Below, one piece after another: positions 30,402-38,614 of a stretch of 50,708 bases of DNA. Source of the DNA: a virus. The stretch is from positions 1-50,708 of the IMG/VR virus record IMGVR_UViG_3300021079_000013; one strand, 5' to 3'. Positions within the stretch are counted from its first letter, which is position 1. Every line of letters starts with the position of its first letter. The position numbers and the translations under genes were made by a program. The notes under the pieces are model-generated. The model saw only the letters and a program-made list of their open reading frames with translations, was not told the DNA's origin and did not search any database.

Positions 30402-31718
30402 TTATTCTTTTAAGTCCCACATTCCACCACCCATATCACTTCCTTTTTGTTGGATAGACTGAGGTACTTGAACATTTTCACTTCCTTTAAGATTCAAGAA
30501 ATATAAGTTTGGTAAGTCTGCAACACATTCAGGTATTGTTCTAAGTTTTGGATTATTAATTAATGCTAAAAATCTTAACTTAGGTAATGTACAAACAGAA
30601 TTTGGAATACTATCAATACAATTGTCTAATAAAATCATATTCAAGTCTTTAAATCTTCCTATTTCTTCAGGAATTCTTACAAGAACATCACTTTTATTAT
30701 CTCTATTTTGAATTTGGAATTCTTTTAATGTATCAGGTAAACTTCCAATTAAGTCATCTAAACCATATAATGCAATAAACTTACCTATAGCTCCATGGCT
30801 GAAACTATCAATAACTAATTTCTCTCCCCCTACTGTTAATCCTTTAGCAAACTCAGGTTTAAAGAAATCTTTTAATTCTGCCATTGGCCCATTAAGTAAC
30901 TGAACCAAATCTTGTTGACGATCATCCTTATCCATAAATTGATTAGATGGGAAATGGAATTGATAACGATTTCTAGGTAATCCTGTAGTAGGTGAAATGT
31001 CTGTATCATTAGGATTGAATATTACATATAATGGGCCATCCTTAATATATCTATCAAACCATGAAGCTCCAGGCGCAGATGTACACCATCTTGTTTCTTG
31101 GTTATTACCACCATAGAAACATGCTGCCTCTTTACCAACAGCTCCCTTATCTTTAATTTCAATTACTCTCCAATTATCACCATCATACATTAATTTAGCA
31201 CCAGGGTGAACAGGAGCACTTTTTCTTTCTGACTTAGTTGTTGATGCCAATGTTAAATCAAAATCTTTAACTGCATCATATAACTGGTCAGGAGACATTT
31301 TATTAATATCTTTCTCACCTTTAATTTTAGTTTTAAATCTATCAAACTTTTTAAGGTCATCTGTAACTTTATACAAATCTTCCATAAAAGTTTCTTTAGA
31401 CTTCTTCACCTCTTTATCATATCCATTATCACCAGGTTGTCTCTCAGTATTTGGAGTTAAATAATTTCTAATTATCCATTGAACATATTTACCCGCTTTA
31501 ACCTTTTCTAATTCTTTTGAATCAGCAGTTTCAACATCAACATTATTTAATCTTGTTGTTGGATCCGCAGTAACCAACTGAATAAACTCTTGTTTAGACA
31601 ACTTTGGTTTACTTTTAATACCTTCTTTATCTTGAGAAGGTTTGGTCAAAGCATTGAACAATACCTCAAATCTTGACTGTTCTAGTATTACTGATTTTAA
31701 TAACGATGTAAATTTCAT
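30402..31718 (-). CDS. WCT-motif plus leucine-rich-repeat protein with possible capsid-targeting start
   Basis: This 438-aa protein has three parts. The N-terminus MKFTSLLKSVILEQSRF resembles a T4-type capsid-targeting peptide ending in ILE. The middle (about residues 195-285) carries the G..T.WCT pattern (NNQETRWCTSAPGASWF, then GPLYVIFN), also present in the 14996-16756 protein. The C-terminus (about 335-430) has leucine-rich repeats (IPEEIGRFKDLNMILLDNC, IPNSVCTLPKLRFLALINN, IPECVADLPNLYFLNLKGS), of the bacterial/plant IPxx...L..L type. LRRs bind proteins, so this may be an effector that contacts a host target. A TATTTATT element lies 15 nt upstream. Confidence 0.8.
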   Translation of the reverse strand: MKFTSLLKSVILEQSRFEVLFNALTKPSQDKEGIKSKPKLSKQEFIQLVTADPTTRLNNVDVETADSKELEKVKAGKYVQWIIRNYLTPNTERQPGDNGYDKEVKKSKETFMEDLYKVTDDLKKFDRFKTKIKGEKDINKMSPDQLYDAVKDFDLTLASTTKSERKSAPVHPGAKLMYDGDNWRVIEIKDKGAVGKEAACFYGGNNQETRWCTSAPGASWFDRYIKDGPLYVIFNPNDTDISPTTGLPRNRYQFHFPSNQFMDKDDRQQDLVQLLNGPMAELKDFFKPEFAKGLTVGGEKLVIDSFSHGAIGKFIALYGLDDLIGSLPDTLKEFQIQNRDNKSDVLVRIPEEIGRFKDLNMILLDNCIDSIPNSVCTLPKLRFLALINNPKLRTIPECVADLPNLYFLNLKGSENVQVPQSIQQKGSDMGGGMWDLKE

Positions 31719-31733
31719 CTAAAAGAATTTAAT

Positions 31734-31741
31734 AATAAATA
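31734..31741 (-). promoter_or_regulatory. TATTTATT element before the LRR protein gene
   Basis: Variant of the TATTTATA element, 15 nt before the start codon at 31718. Confidence 0.4.
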
Positions 31742-31761
31742 TGTTGTGATTACAAAAATAA

Positions 31762-32601
31762 CTAATAATTCAATATCAACAGCTCTTCTCCCATATTTTG
31801 TTTCACATTTTTTTTCGCGGCAGCAGCTTTAGCAAATTCTTTACGTTCCCACCTATACTGATTTTCAGGAAACCAATCATGTAATTGTGGAAAATCATAA
31901 TATGATAGACTAAACTTACCCTGAATCCCATTAAGGACATTTGCAAGCCTTTCATGGTCTTTACTATCAAAATCATGATTAGAATAATAATTCTCGGTTT
32001 TCCAATAGGGTGGATCTAAATAGATATATGTAGATTTTGAATCATATTTATTAATAACATCAGCAAAATCCATATTCTCCACATCTGTAATCTTAAGGAA
32101 ATGTTCCACCCAATCAGGTTTACTTAATTTGTCTCTAAATGAGAGGTATTTAGACCTATATTTACCCTTTAAATCTATAAACGATGAAGTCTCAGGCTTA
32201 CTACCCGAAAAGACCTGTGTGAGGACGTAAGCGTACTTAGCGGCGACTTCATAGTCATAAGCTTGTACGCTGACATTAGGTGCAAATATTTCAGCCTGAA
32301 AGCTGATAAATTGTTGTTTCATCTCAGGTGGAGTAAAAGTAGACCCCATCTGTTGAACAGGAATCTCATCCAATGCTCTTTGTAGTTCAGATGGATTCTG
32401 AGCACATTGGAATAAATTATAATTTAAAGGATTAAAGTCGTTATAAACAACTTTCTTTAGATTTGGGTATTGACTCAAATCCATATTAAAGAAACACCAA
32501 AACATTCCACCGAATGTTTCAACATATGTTTCCATGTCTTGTGGGTAGAATGGAACTATCCATTTCCCAATTTTTGATTTTCCACCGATATAACTTAACA
32601 T
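31762..32601 (-). CDS. DNA adenine N6-methyltransferase, Dam/D12 class
   Basis: This 279-aa enzyme has the D12-class order: YIGGKSKI at residues 4-11 (motif I region, FxGG-like), ETFGGMFW near 38, YNDFN near 74 (the Asp that binds AdoMet) and LDPPYW near 187 (motif IV DPPY). It would methylate adenine in a short palindrome such as GATC, though the target cannot be read from sequence. Length is typical of Dam. No cognate nuclease is adjacent, so protection from host restriction is the likely role. Confidence 0.9.
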   Translation of the reverse strand: MLSYIGGKSKIGKWIVPFYPQDMETYVETFGGMFWCFFNMDLSQYPNLKKVVYNDFNPLNYNLFQCAQNPSELQRALDEIPVQQMGSTFTPPEMKQQFISFQAEIFAPNVSVQAYDYEVAAKYAYVLTQVFSGSKPETSSFIDLKGKYRSKYLSFRDKLSKPDWVEHFLKITDVENMDFADVINKYDSKSTYIYLDPPYWKTENYYSNHDFDSKDHERLANVLNGIQGKFSLSYYDFPQLHDWFPENQYRWERKEFAKAAAAKKNVKQNMGEELLILNY

Positions 32602-32648
32602 ACTTTAATAATAAAACAAAATATTGAAAAAGCAAATTTTTTTTCTAT

Positions 32649-32656
32649 TATTTATA
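32649..32656 (+). promoter_or_regulatory. TATTTATA element before the 48-aa gene
   Basis: TATTTATA ends 15 nt before ATG 32672 on the plus strand. Confidence 0.4.
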
Positions 32657-32671
32657 AATAAATTAAAATAT

Positions 32672-32818
32672 ATGTCAGAAAAAGAATGTAAATCTTGTAA
32701 AGAAAAAGGGCCAGGAAGTTTTCAAATAGGTACTATTATATTAGGATTCTATGTTTTATTCTCCGCATGTTATGGGACAGTACAAATAGTTAAAGAAATA
32801 ATTAATTTATTTAAGTAG
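32672..32818 (+). CDS. Small 48-aa membrane protein
   Basis: The start at 32672 (MSEKECKSCKEKGPG) is preferred over the longer frame because a TATTTATA element lies between them. A CKSCK pair precedes a single transmembrane helix (GTIILGFYVLFSACYG) and a short amphipathic tail. The CxxC pair before the membrane span may bind metal. The gene is convergent with dnaJ (8-nt overlap of the ends). Function unknown. Confidence 0.65.
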   Translation: MSEKECKSCKEKGPGSFQIGTIILGFYVLFSACYGTVQIVKEIINLFK

Positions 32819-33731
32819 TCCTTTCAAACTTAACATGTAGTTTAACATACATATCTCCTCCATTATATCCTTTTCCTTTCAATCTTAAAGGTCTTGATGA
32901 ATCAAATAATTTTGGTGCAGACATCATAAGGTCTCCATCAGGATGTGGTATGTTGAATTTATCTTGTTGTACTTCATCTAAGTTAAGATATTGATTATAA
33001 ATCAAATCGTTATTTATTTTTTCATAACCATCTTTAGATACCATTTCAATTTGTATTACTAAGTCACCATATTCTCCATTACTAAAATCACCTAAATTTT
33101 GTAGTTTAAGGAATTGTCCATCATCGGCTGCGTGAGGAATATTAATTCTAATTTCTTGAGATTGGGTCTTTGTACCTTTACCTGAACAATGATGACATTT
33201 GTTTATAATAACTTGACCTCTACCACCACAGCTTGAACATGTCGTTCTTATTTGTTGTACCATGAACCCTGTACCCACCGTTCTTATTTGGAATCCATTA
33301 CCTCCACAAGTTCCACAAGTATTTGTATCTCCTCCAGTTCCTTTACAAACATGACATCCGTGTTCTCTAAAATAGTTAATTGTTTTTACGGATGCTTTAT
33401 AAGATTCTACTGGACTTACTTGAGCTTTAATTATTTTATCAGGTGCGGATTTTCTTCTTGGTTGCTGTTGATGATTTCTAGAATTGAACATCTGAGTAAA
33501 TAAATCTTCAAATGGAGTTCCTCCGTATGGATTACTCTTCCTATTATTGTATTGAGCTCGTTTATCCTTATTACCTAAAACATCATATGCCTCAGCAATA
33601 TCTTTAAATTGTGCTTCTCCATCAGGATTTACATCAGGATGATACTTCTTTGAAAGTGTTCTATAACTTTTTTTTATGTCATCTTCTGATGATTGCTCTT
33701 CAACTTCCAGTATTTTGTAATAATCTTTCAT
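32811..33731 (-). CDS. dnaJ: DnaJ (Hsp40) co-chaperone
   Basis: This 306-aa protein has a complete J domain (residues 1-65) with the HPD motif (KKYHPDVNPDG) needed to stimulate DnaK ATPase, a short linker, four CxxCxGxG zinc repeats (CHVCKGTG, CGTCGGNG, CSSCGGRG, CHHCSGKG, about 125-185) and a C-terminal client-binding domain. It is shorter than bacterial DnaJ (about 375 aa) because the Gly/Phe linker and the last C-terminal part are reduced. A phage DnaJ would redirect the host DnaK to virion assembly or replication. Its ATG lies 2 bp from the divergent start at 33734. Confidence 0.92.
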   Translation of the reverse strand: MKDYYKILEVEEQSSEDDIKKSYRTLSKKYHPDVNPDGEAQFKDIAEAYDVLGNKDKRAQYNNRKSNPYGGTPFEDLFTQMFNSRNHQQQPRRKSAPDKIIKAQVSPVESYKASVKTINYFREHGCHVCKGTGGDTNTCGTCGGNGFQIRTVGTGFMVQQIRTTCSSCGGRGQVIINKCHHCSGKGTKTQSQEIRINIPHAADDGQFLKLQNLGDFSNGEYGDLVIQIEMVSKDGYEKINNDLIYNQYLNLDEVQQDKFNIPHPDGDLMMSAPKLFDSSRPLRLKGKGYNGGDMYVKLHVKFERTT

Positions 33732-33733
33732 AT

Positions 33734-34378
33734 ATGGTAAACTACATTGTAGTATTATTTAAGGATAAACTAAAGAAAAAGATAATAAATAAGTTTGTAA
33801 CATTAAAGAATGCTAAAGATTTTTATGGAAAAAAATTATTGGCATCTAATGATGTTATTTTTGAAGTTATCGTTGAGAATGGTCATCCTTGTAGATATGA
33901 GATAGGGATTATTGAAATGAGTTCAAAACAAAGTGTTCCTGTTTATGTGATTGATGAGATGGGTAGAAGTAGTAAGGTTAAATTAGAGGATGAAGGAATG
34001 ACATTATTGCAAATAAGTCAGTATAAAAAAGAAGAAACTATTTTTGATATACAAAGAGATAAGAAAATTCTTACTCAAGAATTCATTAAAAGATATTTGA
34101 AGTCTGATGGATTAAAAATGATATCTGTACTCAATAATAAAATTTTAGTACAAAATGACGATACCGTTAATTTATTTTCTTGTAAGAATGAAGATGAATC
34201 TTCAAGATTTTTAGATTGTTTATCTACCTATTTCTTTAAAACTAAAAGGGGTGATTGCCTCTTTATTAAAGATTACTCCACCCCTCAAAGGAAATATTTG
34301 TATAATTTATTGGAATCAAAAGGATATGATAAGAAAGTCCTTTATAGAAAATTTACGACTTATCCTCCATCAATATAA
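33734..34378 (+). CDS. Hypothetical protein, 214 aa
   Basis: The start at 33734 (MVNYIVVLFKDKLKKKIINK) is chosen because the upstream extension is only the antisense of dnaJ. The protein is mixed alpha/beta with a basic N-terminal helix and a C-terminal part containing FIKDYSTPQRKYLYNLLESK. It looks like a conserved T4-like-phage hypothetical protein (from memory), with no assigned function. It is divergent from dnaJ and overlaps the convergent gene at 34353 by 26 nt. Confidence 0.75.
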   Translation: MVNYIVVLFKDKLKKKIINKFVTLKNAKDFYGKKLLASNDVIFEVIVENGHPCRYEIGIIEMSSKQSVPVYVIDEMGRSSKVKLEDEGMTLLQISQYKKEETIFDIQRDKKILTQEFIKRYLKSDGLKMISVLNNKILVQNDDTVNLFSCKNEDESSRFLDCLSTYFFKTKRGDCLFIKDYSTPQRKYLYNLLESKGYDKKVLYRKFTTYPPSI

Positions 34379-34583
34379 AATGGAATTCAGTTCCCGAAAT
34401 ATCTATTGTAAATTGTTTGTGTTGTCTGTCAATTTCTCTAAAATGATTAATTACACTATTGTACTCTCCTATAGGTAATTCAAATATAATAGTACCCTTA
34501 CCACTAAACATAGTTTGAACTGACTCAGCAATCAAAGCCAATTTTTCTAATTCCCTAGGATTACTATCTTTATTTTCTGCCAT
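34353..34583 (-). CDS. Hypothetical protein, 76 aa
   Basis: Helical N-terminus (RELEKLALIAESVQTMF) followed by a short beta segment (GKGTIIFELPIG) and FTIDISGTEFHFILME. No family recognised. It overlaps the preceding gene (34547-34744) by 37 nt. The last gene of a tightly overlapping run that starts at 35489. Confidence 0.7.
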   Translation of the reverse strand: MAENKDSNPRELEKLALIAESVQTMFSGKGTIIFELPIGEYNSVINHFREIDRQHKQFTIDISGTEFHFILMEDKS

Positions 34584-34744
34584 AATGTTATTTTTTTAGG
34601 AACTGGAAAAAGTTCATTTTTATTTAAACCTTTAATTTCCTTAAGAATTTTATTCTTATATGATTTTTCTTCTAAGTTATCTCTTTTTTTCTCATTCTCC
34701 AACCAATTCAACATCCTCTGGCTGGAATCCGTCTTGTTCGTCAT
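34547..34744 (-). CDS. Hypothetical basic protein, 65 aa
   Basis: Lys/Glu/Asn-rich helix followed by a short hydrophobic C-terminus (LWQKIKIVILGN). It overlaps both neighbours (53 nt upstream and 37 nt downstream), so either its start or its status is less certain than the others in the run. No family recognised. Confidence 0.5.
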   Translation of the reverse strand: MTNKTDSSQRMLNWLENEKKRDNLEEKSYKNKILKEIKGLNKNELFPVPKKITLWQKIKIVILGN

Positions 34745-35129
34745 TTACGTCTAATTCAGGTTGTTCATCAAAATCAAAATAAAGATTTTGAAGTTTATCT
34801 AAATCTGTTTTTTCAAAAGTTTGTTTAAGTTGCTCCACCGTTTGTTTAAAAAGTCTTTCTTTTAATTCTCTTTCTTTATTTGACTTAATAATTCTGGCAA
34901 TCTTTGTTAAAACTAATGAAATATTAGATTCGTCAATTTGTGCGACAAAGGATATCCCTTTGTAATTTTGGTCTTCCGCTTGAAATGCAACTATTTCACC
35001 CTCATCAATAATATTTTTTGATATTGTCCATTTGGTTGGAAATACCATATCAAAACTCATGTAAGTTTTAAGTCTTCTGATGGAATGAATATAATCAATA
35101 AACGGAGCTATTTCTTTGTAAAAACTCAT
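34692..35129 (-). CDS. Hypothetical protein, 145 aa
   Basis: Starts MSFYKEIAPFIDYIHSIRRL, continues with a beta segment (VFPTKWTI, EIVAFQAED, GISFVAQI), a charged helix and an acidic tail ending in DVELVGE. It resembles small phage structural or assembly-accessory proteins in composition only. Its start overlaps the end of the upstream membrane gene by 4 nt. Confidence 0.75.
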   Translation of the reverse strand: MSFYKEIAPFIDYIHSIRRLKTYMSFDMVFPTKWTISKNIIDEGEIVAFQAEDQNYKGISFVAQIDESNISLVLTKIARIIKSNKERELKERLFKQTVEQLKQTFEKTDLDKLQNLYFDFDEQPELDVNDEQDGFQPEDVELVGE

Positions 35130-35314
35130 AATTTAAAAATGTATGTTAATATGTAACTTATTGATAATCCTATGATTATAAGTTCCCTAACTGAGTACGT
35201 CAACGGTTTAGGTTCACGTTGTGTTAGGGCACTTATAAACTTTGTGACATTTTTTAATGACACTAATATTGTGAATACGAATATAAAAAAATATAAAGCG
35301 TCAATATTATGCAT
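35126..35314 (-). CDS. Small membrane protein, 62 aa, two spans
   Basis: The start is taken at ATG 35312-35314 (MHNIDALYFFIF), because the longer frame begins with TTG and the ATG overlaps the upstream stop (ATGCATAA). Two hydrophobic helices (ALYFFIFVFTILVSL and IIIGLSISYILTYIF) flank a basic loop, giving a two-span membrane protein. Holin-like size and topology are possible, but its position among unknown genes gives no support. Confidence 0.65.
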   Translation of the reverse strand: MHNIDALYFFIFVFTILVSLKNVTKFISALTQREPKPLTYSVRELIIIGLSISYILTYIFKL

Positions 35315-35489
35315 TATCTTCTGTCTTTTTGTGTTCAAGGATTTCTCCTCTTAACTTTTGTAATAAAGCCTTTAATTCTTGTGCGGTCTTTCTTGCTCTG
35401 GTTCCAGCGCTTTTATTTCCCTTAAAGAATTTAGTTGCGTCAACTGAAATAAGCTCAGTTAATTCTTTGATTTGTTCTAAAGTTTCCAT
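35307..35489 (-). CDS. Histone H1-like (Hc1-type) DNA-binding protein
   Basis: This 60-aa protein reads METLEQIKELTELISVDATK and then FFKGNKSAGTRARKTAQELK, ending with KLRGEIL. This is the pattern of the small histone H1-like proteins of Bacteroidetes and Chlamydiae (DAEKFFEKGNKAAGTRARKxLQELK). These bind DNA through the basic helix and condense it. A phage copy could organise packaged or replicating DNA or displace host nucleoid proteins. It is the first gene of an overlapping run ending at 34353. Confidence 0.78.
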   Translation of the reverse strand: METLEQIKELTELISVDATKFFKGNKSAGTRARKTAQELKALLQKLRGEILEHKKTEDNA

Positions 35490-35572
35490 TTTTAAATGTT
35501 AAAAATAAGTTTATTATTAATATACTATATTATAATTTTTTTTGTGCTGGTGTAAATAGAATCGAACATTTT

Positions 35573-36043
35573 TTACGTTTCAATATTTTTTTCCAGTAGT
35601 TTATAAAGTTCAGTTAGTATGTCTAAATCTGATTTACTGAATGGTTTTTCAATGTTAAAAACTTCGGTAATAAAGTGTGATATAACATTCTTAATATTCT
35701 CTTCTTTTTGATTGTAAAAACTATCATCAAAAAATGATTCAAAATAATCTTTATGTTTTCCACCATGTTTTATGTTGATATTTTCTTTCCTAAAATCTTC
35801 CAGTAATTTATTCCAACACCAATTGAAGTGTGATGTGTTATCTTCCTTTGACATTACTATTTTTGTCTCAGATTTTTCATCACCTAAGTAAGTGTCAATA
35901 ATAATAAAATTTAATGACCTAAATATATCACCATACAGCTCAATTTTTTCATAATTCATATTATGAATATTGAACCATACCACAACATCTTCTTTAGGTA
36001 CGGGCTTAGACATCCAATTAAAAAAATTCTCCATAGAGTTCAT
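35573..36043 (-). CDS. Hypothetical protein, 156 aa
   Basis: Conserved-looking N-terminus MENFFNWMSKPVPKEDV followed by WFNIHNMNYEKIELYGD and a C-terminal helical pair. It resembles phage proteins of unknown function recalled from T4-like genomes. Two starts are possible (36043 or Met4 at 36034); both lie within a 9-bp hairpin (36029-36051) that also has a T-run, so expression may depend on read-through of a terminator. Confidence 0.75.
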   Translation of the reverse strand: MNSMENFFNWMSKPVPKEDVVVWFNIHNMNYEKIELYGDIFRSLNFIIIDTYLGDEKSETKIVMSKEDNTSHFNWCWNKLLEDFRKENINIKHGGKHKDYFESFFDDSFYNQKEENIKNVISHFITEVFNIEKPFSKSDLDILTELYKLLEKNIET

Positions 36044-36051
36044 CTATGGAG
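36029..36051 (-). terminator. Hairpin with T-run overlapping the start of the 35573-36043 gene
   Basis: On the minus strand CTCCATAGA-TGAAC-TCTATGGAG is followed by AATTTTTTTAATT. It terminates the 37882 unit and sequesters the next start codons. Confidence 0.7.
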
Positions 36052-36082
36052 AATATAAGTTATCAATTTAAAATGTGAATTT

Positions 36083-37882
36083 TTATTGTGTTTTTCTATT
36101 ATAACCAATCAAATTTTTCATCTTCTCCATTTCCTCGTTAACAAGTTTTTCTTTCTTGTTTTCTGTAGATTCTAAGGTATTAAGAATTTTAGTCGCCTTT
36201 GCAATTGAACTTGATTTGTCAGAACCTTGTTGTTTAGATTTTAAAGCCCCTTTTTTTGTACCATTACCTTCAACTTCAATAGTTTCTTGCGGTTGTCTTT
36301 TATAAGAAGCCTTCTGTTGTTCAGCACCATATAAATTATCATCATAGTTCTTTTTAAATCTTTCTCCAACTTTACTTGGGACAACATTACCTAATGCCTT
36401 TCCGTCTTTATCTGTAACAGCATTACCAAACATTGAATCACCTTTTAATTGCTTATCAATTCTTTCATCATCAGGTTTGATTTCGTCATAAACTAAATTT
36501 GTCATTCCAGGATATGAGAAAGCTTCAATATATTCTTCAACAGCTTCTGATGGATTATACTTCATTTCATTATGTTCTTTTTCCATATCATAATTACTTT
36601 GAGGGAAACTTTCAGGATTCATTTCATATTTTTCTTTTGTACTACTTGTACTATCTTTCAAATAATCAGTCATTTTTTTAGCTAATTCTTTGAAATATGA
36701 ATCTCCTTCTGATTTATTCTTTCCTAAAACTTTTTCAGTTTTCTTTAATCCTGTTGCTTCTTTTTTACTAATGTTATTTTTTTCAGCAGCGTCTTTTACT
36801 TTTTGTTCTAACACCAAACTCTCAATCATATCAATTAATTCTGTTTCAGTTAATCTCAATGAATTTTTACTTTCTTTAACACTTTTTAATGTAAGAGCCA
36901 AATTAACTTGTTTTAATAATTTAGAATCAGCTGCAGATAATTTCTTATCTCCTTCAGATTTCTTATGAAGTTCTGCCTTTAAAGATTTTAATTTAGTTAC
37001 TGGAATTTTATCTCCTTCGGGTACACCTAATTTCTTATGTAATGAACCTTTTTTCATATGTGTCTTCTGAATCCATTTTTCATCAGATTCTTTAGTTTCT
37101 TTTTTGTGATTACATTTACAATCAACCATTCCACATTTAGGACATTTTTTACCCTTTGCTTCTTTAACAGGATATTTGTGACCACCAACTTCAAAACTTT
37201 TATCGTGATGTTTTTTAGCACTATCTAAAGCTCCTGAGAAAGCATTTCCTTCATCAGTTTCTGCATCTTCCTCTAAACCCTTTGCAAGTCTAACTCTAAA
37301 TGGCTTACCACCAAATTTATCTTGATATCTTTTGAAAAATCTCTCTCCGTCATTAGGACCAAACCAATTTTGATTTTTACCGTGTTTTGCCATTAATGAT
37401 TGAAAATCAGGAAATTCTTCCTCATCATAATCTTCTAAAGAATCTGGATTAACTTCTCTATCAGTATCATCAAACCAACCGTGTTCATCATCAAATGAAC
37501 CAAACATTTTGTTTCTGATTTTATTTTTAATTTTATTATCAGCTAAACCTTTACCAACATATGTTGGTTCTTGTTGTGATAATTCTTCCGCTTCTTCATC
37601 TTCGTCTTCATCTCCATCATACTTACCAGGAGTTGATTGAGTATTTCCCTCCTCATCAAAGTAAAACCACTCTTCAATTTCTTTTTTATGTTTTTTTGCT
37701 CCTCTTAATTTTTCAAAATCAGCGGCAGTTAATTTACCTTTAGGCTCAGCAACGTCTAATTTCTTTTGATTACCTTTAAGTTCCTCATCAATTTGTTCGG
37801 AAACTTGTTTAGATTTTTTCTCTATTTCCTCGGAAAGGATTTTTGAGACCATTTTGTCAATGTTATTTTTGAAGTCGTTCAT
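36083..37882 (-). CDS. Probable virion/scaffold-type protein, 599 aa
   Basis: A long, highly charged, mostly disordered or helical protein. The N-terminus MNDFKNNIDKMVSKILSEEI ends in an LSE tripeptide. An internal copy of the same type, LIDMIESLVLEQ near residue 360, fits the [LI]xE prohead-protease pattern, so it may be processed. A small zinc ribbon (KKCPKCGMVDCKC) and a WIQKTHMKKGSLHKKLG block familiar from phage structural proteins follow in the middle. The C-terminus is Lys/Glu-rich. A TATTTATA element lies 12 nt upstream. A head-core or internal head protein is the best guess. Confidence 0.65.
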   Translation of the reverse strand: MNDFKNNIDKMVSKILSEEIEKKSKQVSEQIDEELKGNQKKLDVAEPKGKLTAADFEKLRGAKKHKKEIEEWFYFDEEGNTQSTPGKYDGDEDEDEEAEELSQQEPTYVGKGLADNKIKNKIRNKMFGSFDDEHGWFDDTDREVNPDSLEDYDEEEFPDFQSLMAKHGKNQNWFGPNDGERFFKRYQDKFGGKPFRVRLAKGLEEDAETDEGNAFSGALDSAKKHHDKSFEVGGHKYPVKEAKGKKCPKCGMVDCKCNHKKETKESDEKWIQKTHMKKGSLHKKLGVPEGDKIPVTKLKSLKAELHKKSEGDKKLSAADSKLLKQVNLALTLKSVKESKNSLRLTETELIDMIESLVLEQKVKDAAEKNNISKKEATGLKKTEKVLGKNKSEGDSYFKELAKKMTDYLKDSTSSTKEKYEMNPESFPQSNYDMEKEHNEMKYNPSEAVEEYIEAFSYPGMTNLVYDEIKPDDERIDKQLKGDSMFGNAVTDKDGKALGNVVPSKVGERFKKNYDDNLYGAEQQKASYKRQPQETIEVEGNGTKKGALKSKQQGSDKSSSIAKATKILNTLESTENKKEKLVNEEMEKMKNLIGYNRKTQ

Positions 37883-37894
37883 TGTATTTTTTAT

Positions 37895-37902
37895 TATAAA
37901 TA
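37895..37902 (-). promoter_or_regulatory. TATTTATA element before the 36083-37882 gene
   Basis: TATTTATA 12 nt before the start codon on the minus strand. Confidence 0.5.
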
Positions 37903-37905
37903 TCT

Positions 37906-38613
37906 TTATTTAGTTCTTTTACTTAGTTTATTCATTTCATTCTGTAGAATCTTTTTAATTTCAATCTCACTAATATTCAATTTATTTGAGACGTTCTTAA
38001 TTGCTTCTTTAACAGATTCATTTTTAGTAATTTTCAGAGCATTTATATCTCCTTGATTACAATATGGAAACTTAGTACATTTCTTTTTAACTTTAACAAA
38101 TCCTCCTCCAGGTATTTGTGTCTTTCTACTTGGCCCCCAATCTTTTTTCTTAGTTGATTTTGCCCACATTGCAGGTGATTCATAACCACCAACAGAACCT
38201 GAACCTGTTGCCTCAGTCGCTTCAATTTTTTCACTCTTCCCTCTTCTAATTAAACTAGGTGTTTCTGAATTACTTTTTGCATTAAATTCTCCAAATAAAG
38301 GTTCAGAAAATGCGCCAACTGAACCTGAACCAGTCGCTTCTTTGGTTTCAGATTTACTTTTTTTCTTTAGACCTTGACAATGAGCTTTCTGACTAAAACC
38401 TTTTGGATGTGAACAATCTATAGATTTTTTATATTTTTTACTCCATTCTTCATTAGTATTTTCTTCTTTTTCATTTTCATCAACTTCTTTCTTTTCTTTC
38501 AGATTTCTAGTATAGTTTGTAAAATCTCCCATAGTTGAAGCATTTAACTTCATTCCCGGTTCGGTATAAGCCTTTGCCAAATCTTTTTTAAATAAGTCTG
38601 CGATTTTTCCCAT
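37906..38613 (-). CDS. Probable structural protein with duplicated EATGSGSVG motif
   Basis: This 235-aa basic protein contains CSHPKGFSQKAHCQGLKKK near residue 68, a phage motif with paired Cys. Two copies of an EATGSGSVG(A/G) element follow, after which the sequences differ (FSEPLFGEF versus YESPAMWAKSTKKKDWG). A Gly/Lys segment ends in KKCTKFPYCNQGDINALK. From memory, the last block is common in virion-associated proteins of T4-like phages. The C-terminal helix carries INALKITKNESVKEAI and an ISEIEIKKIL stretch. The repeat suggests an internal duplication. Confidence 0.65.
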   Translation of the reverse strand: MGKIADLFKKDLAKAYTEPGMKLNASTMGDFTNYTRNLKEKKEVDENEKEENTNEEWSKKYKKSIDCSHPKGFSQKAHCQGLKKKSKSETKEATGSGSVGAFSEPLFGEFNAKSNSETPSLIRRGKSEKIEATEATGSGSVGGYESPAMWAKSTKKKDWGPSRKTQIPGGGFVKVKKKCTKFPYCNQGDINALKITKNESVKEAIKNVSNKLNISEIEIKKILQNEMNKLSKRTK

Positions 38614-38614
38614 A

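Noticed and set aside
33611-33733. Longer N-terminus for the 33734 gene.
   Set aside because: It would be translated entirely from the antisense of dnaJ and lacks any element for initiation; ATG 33734 is directly divergent.
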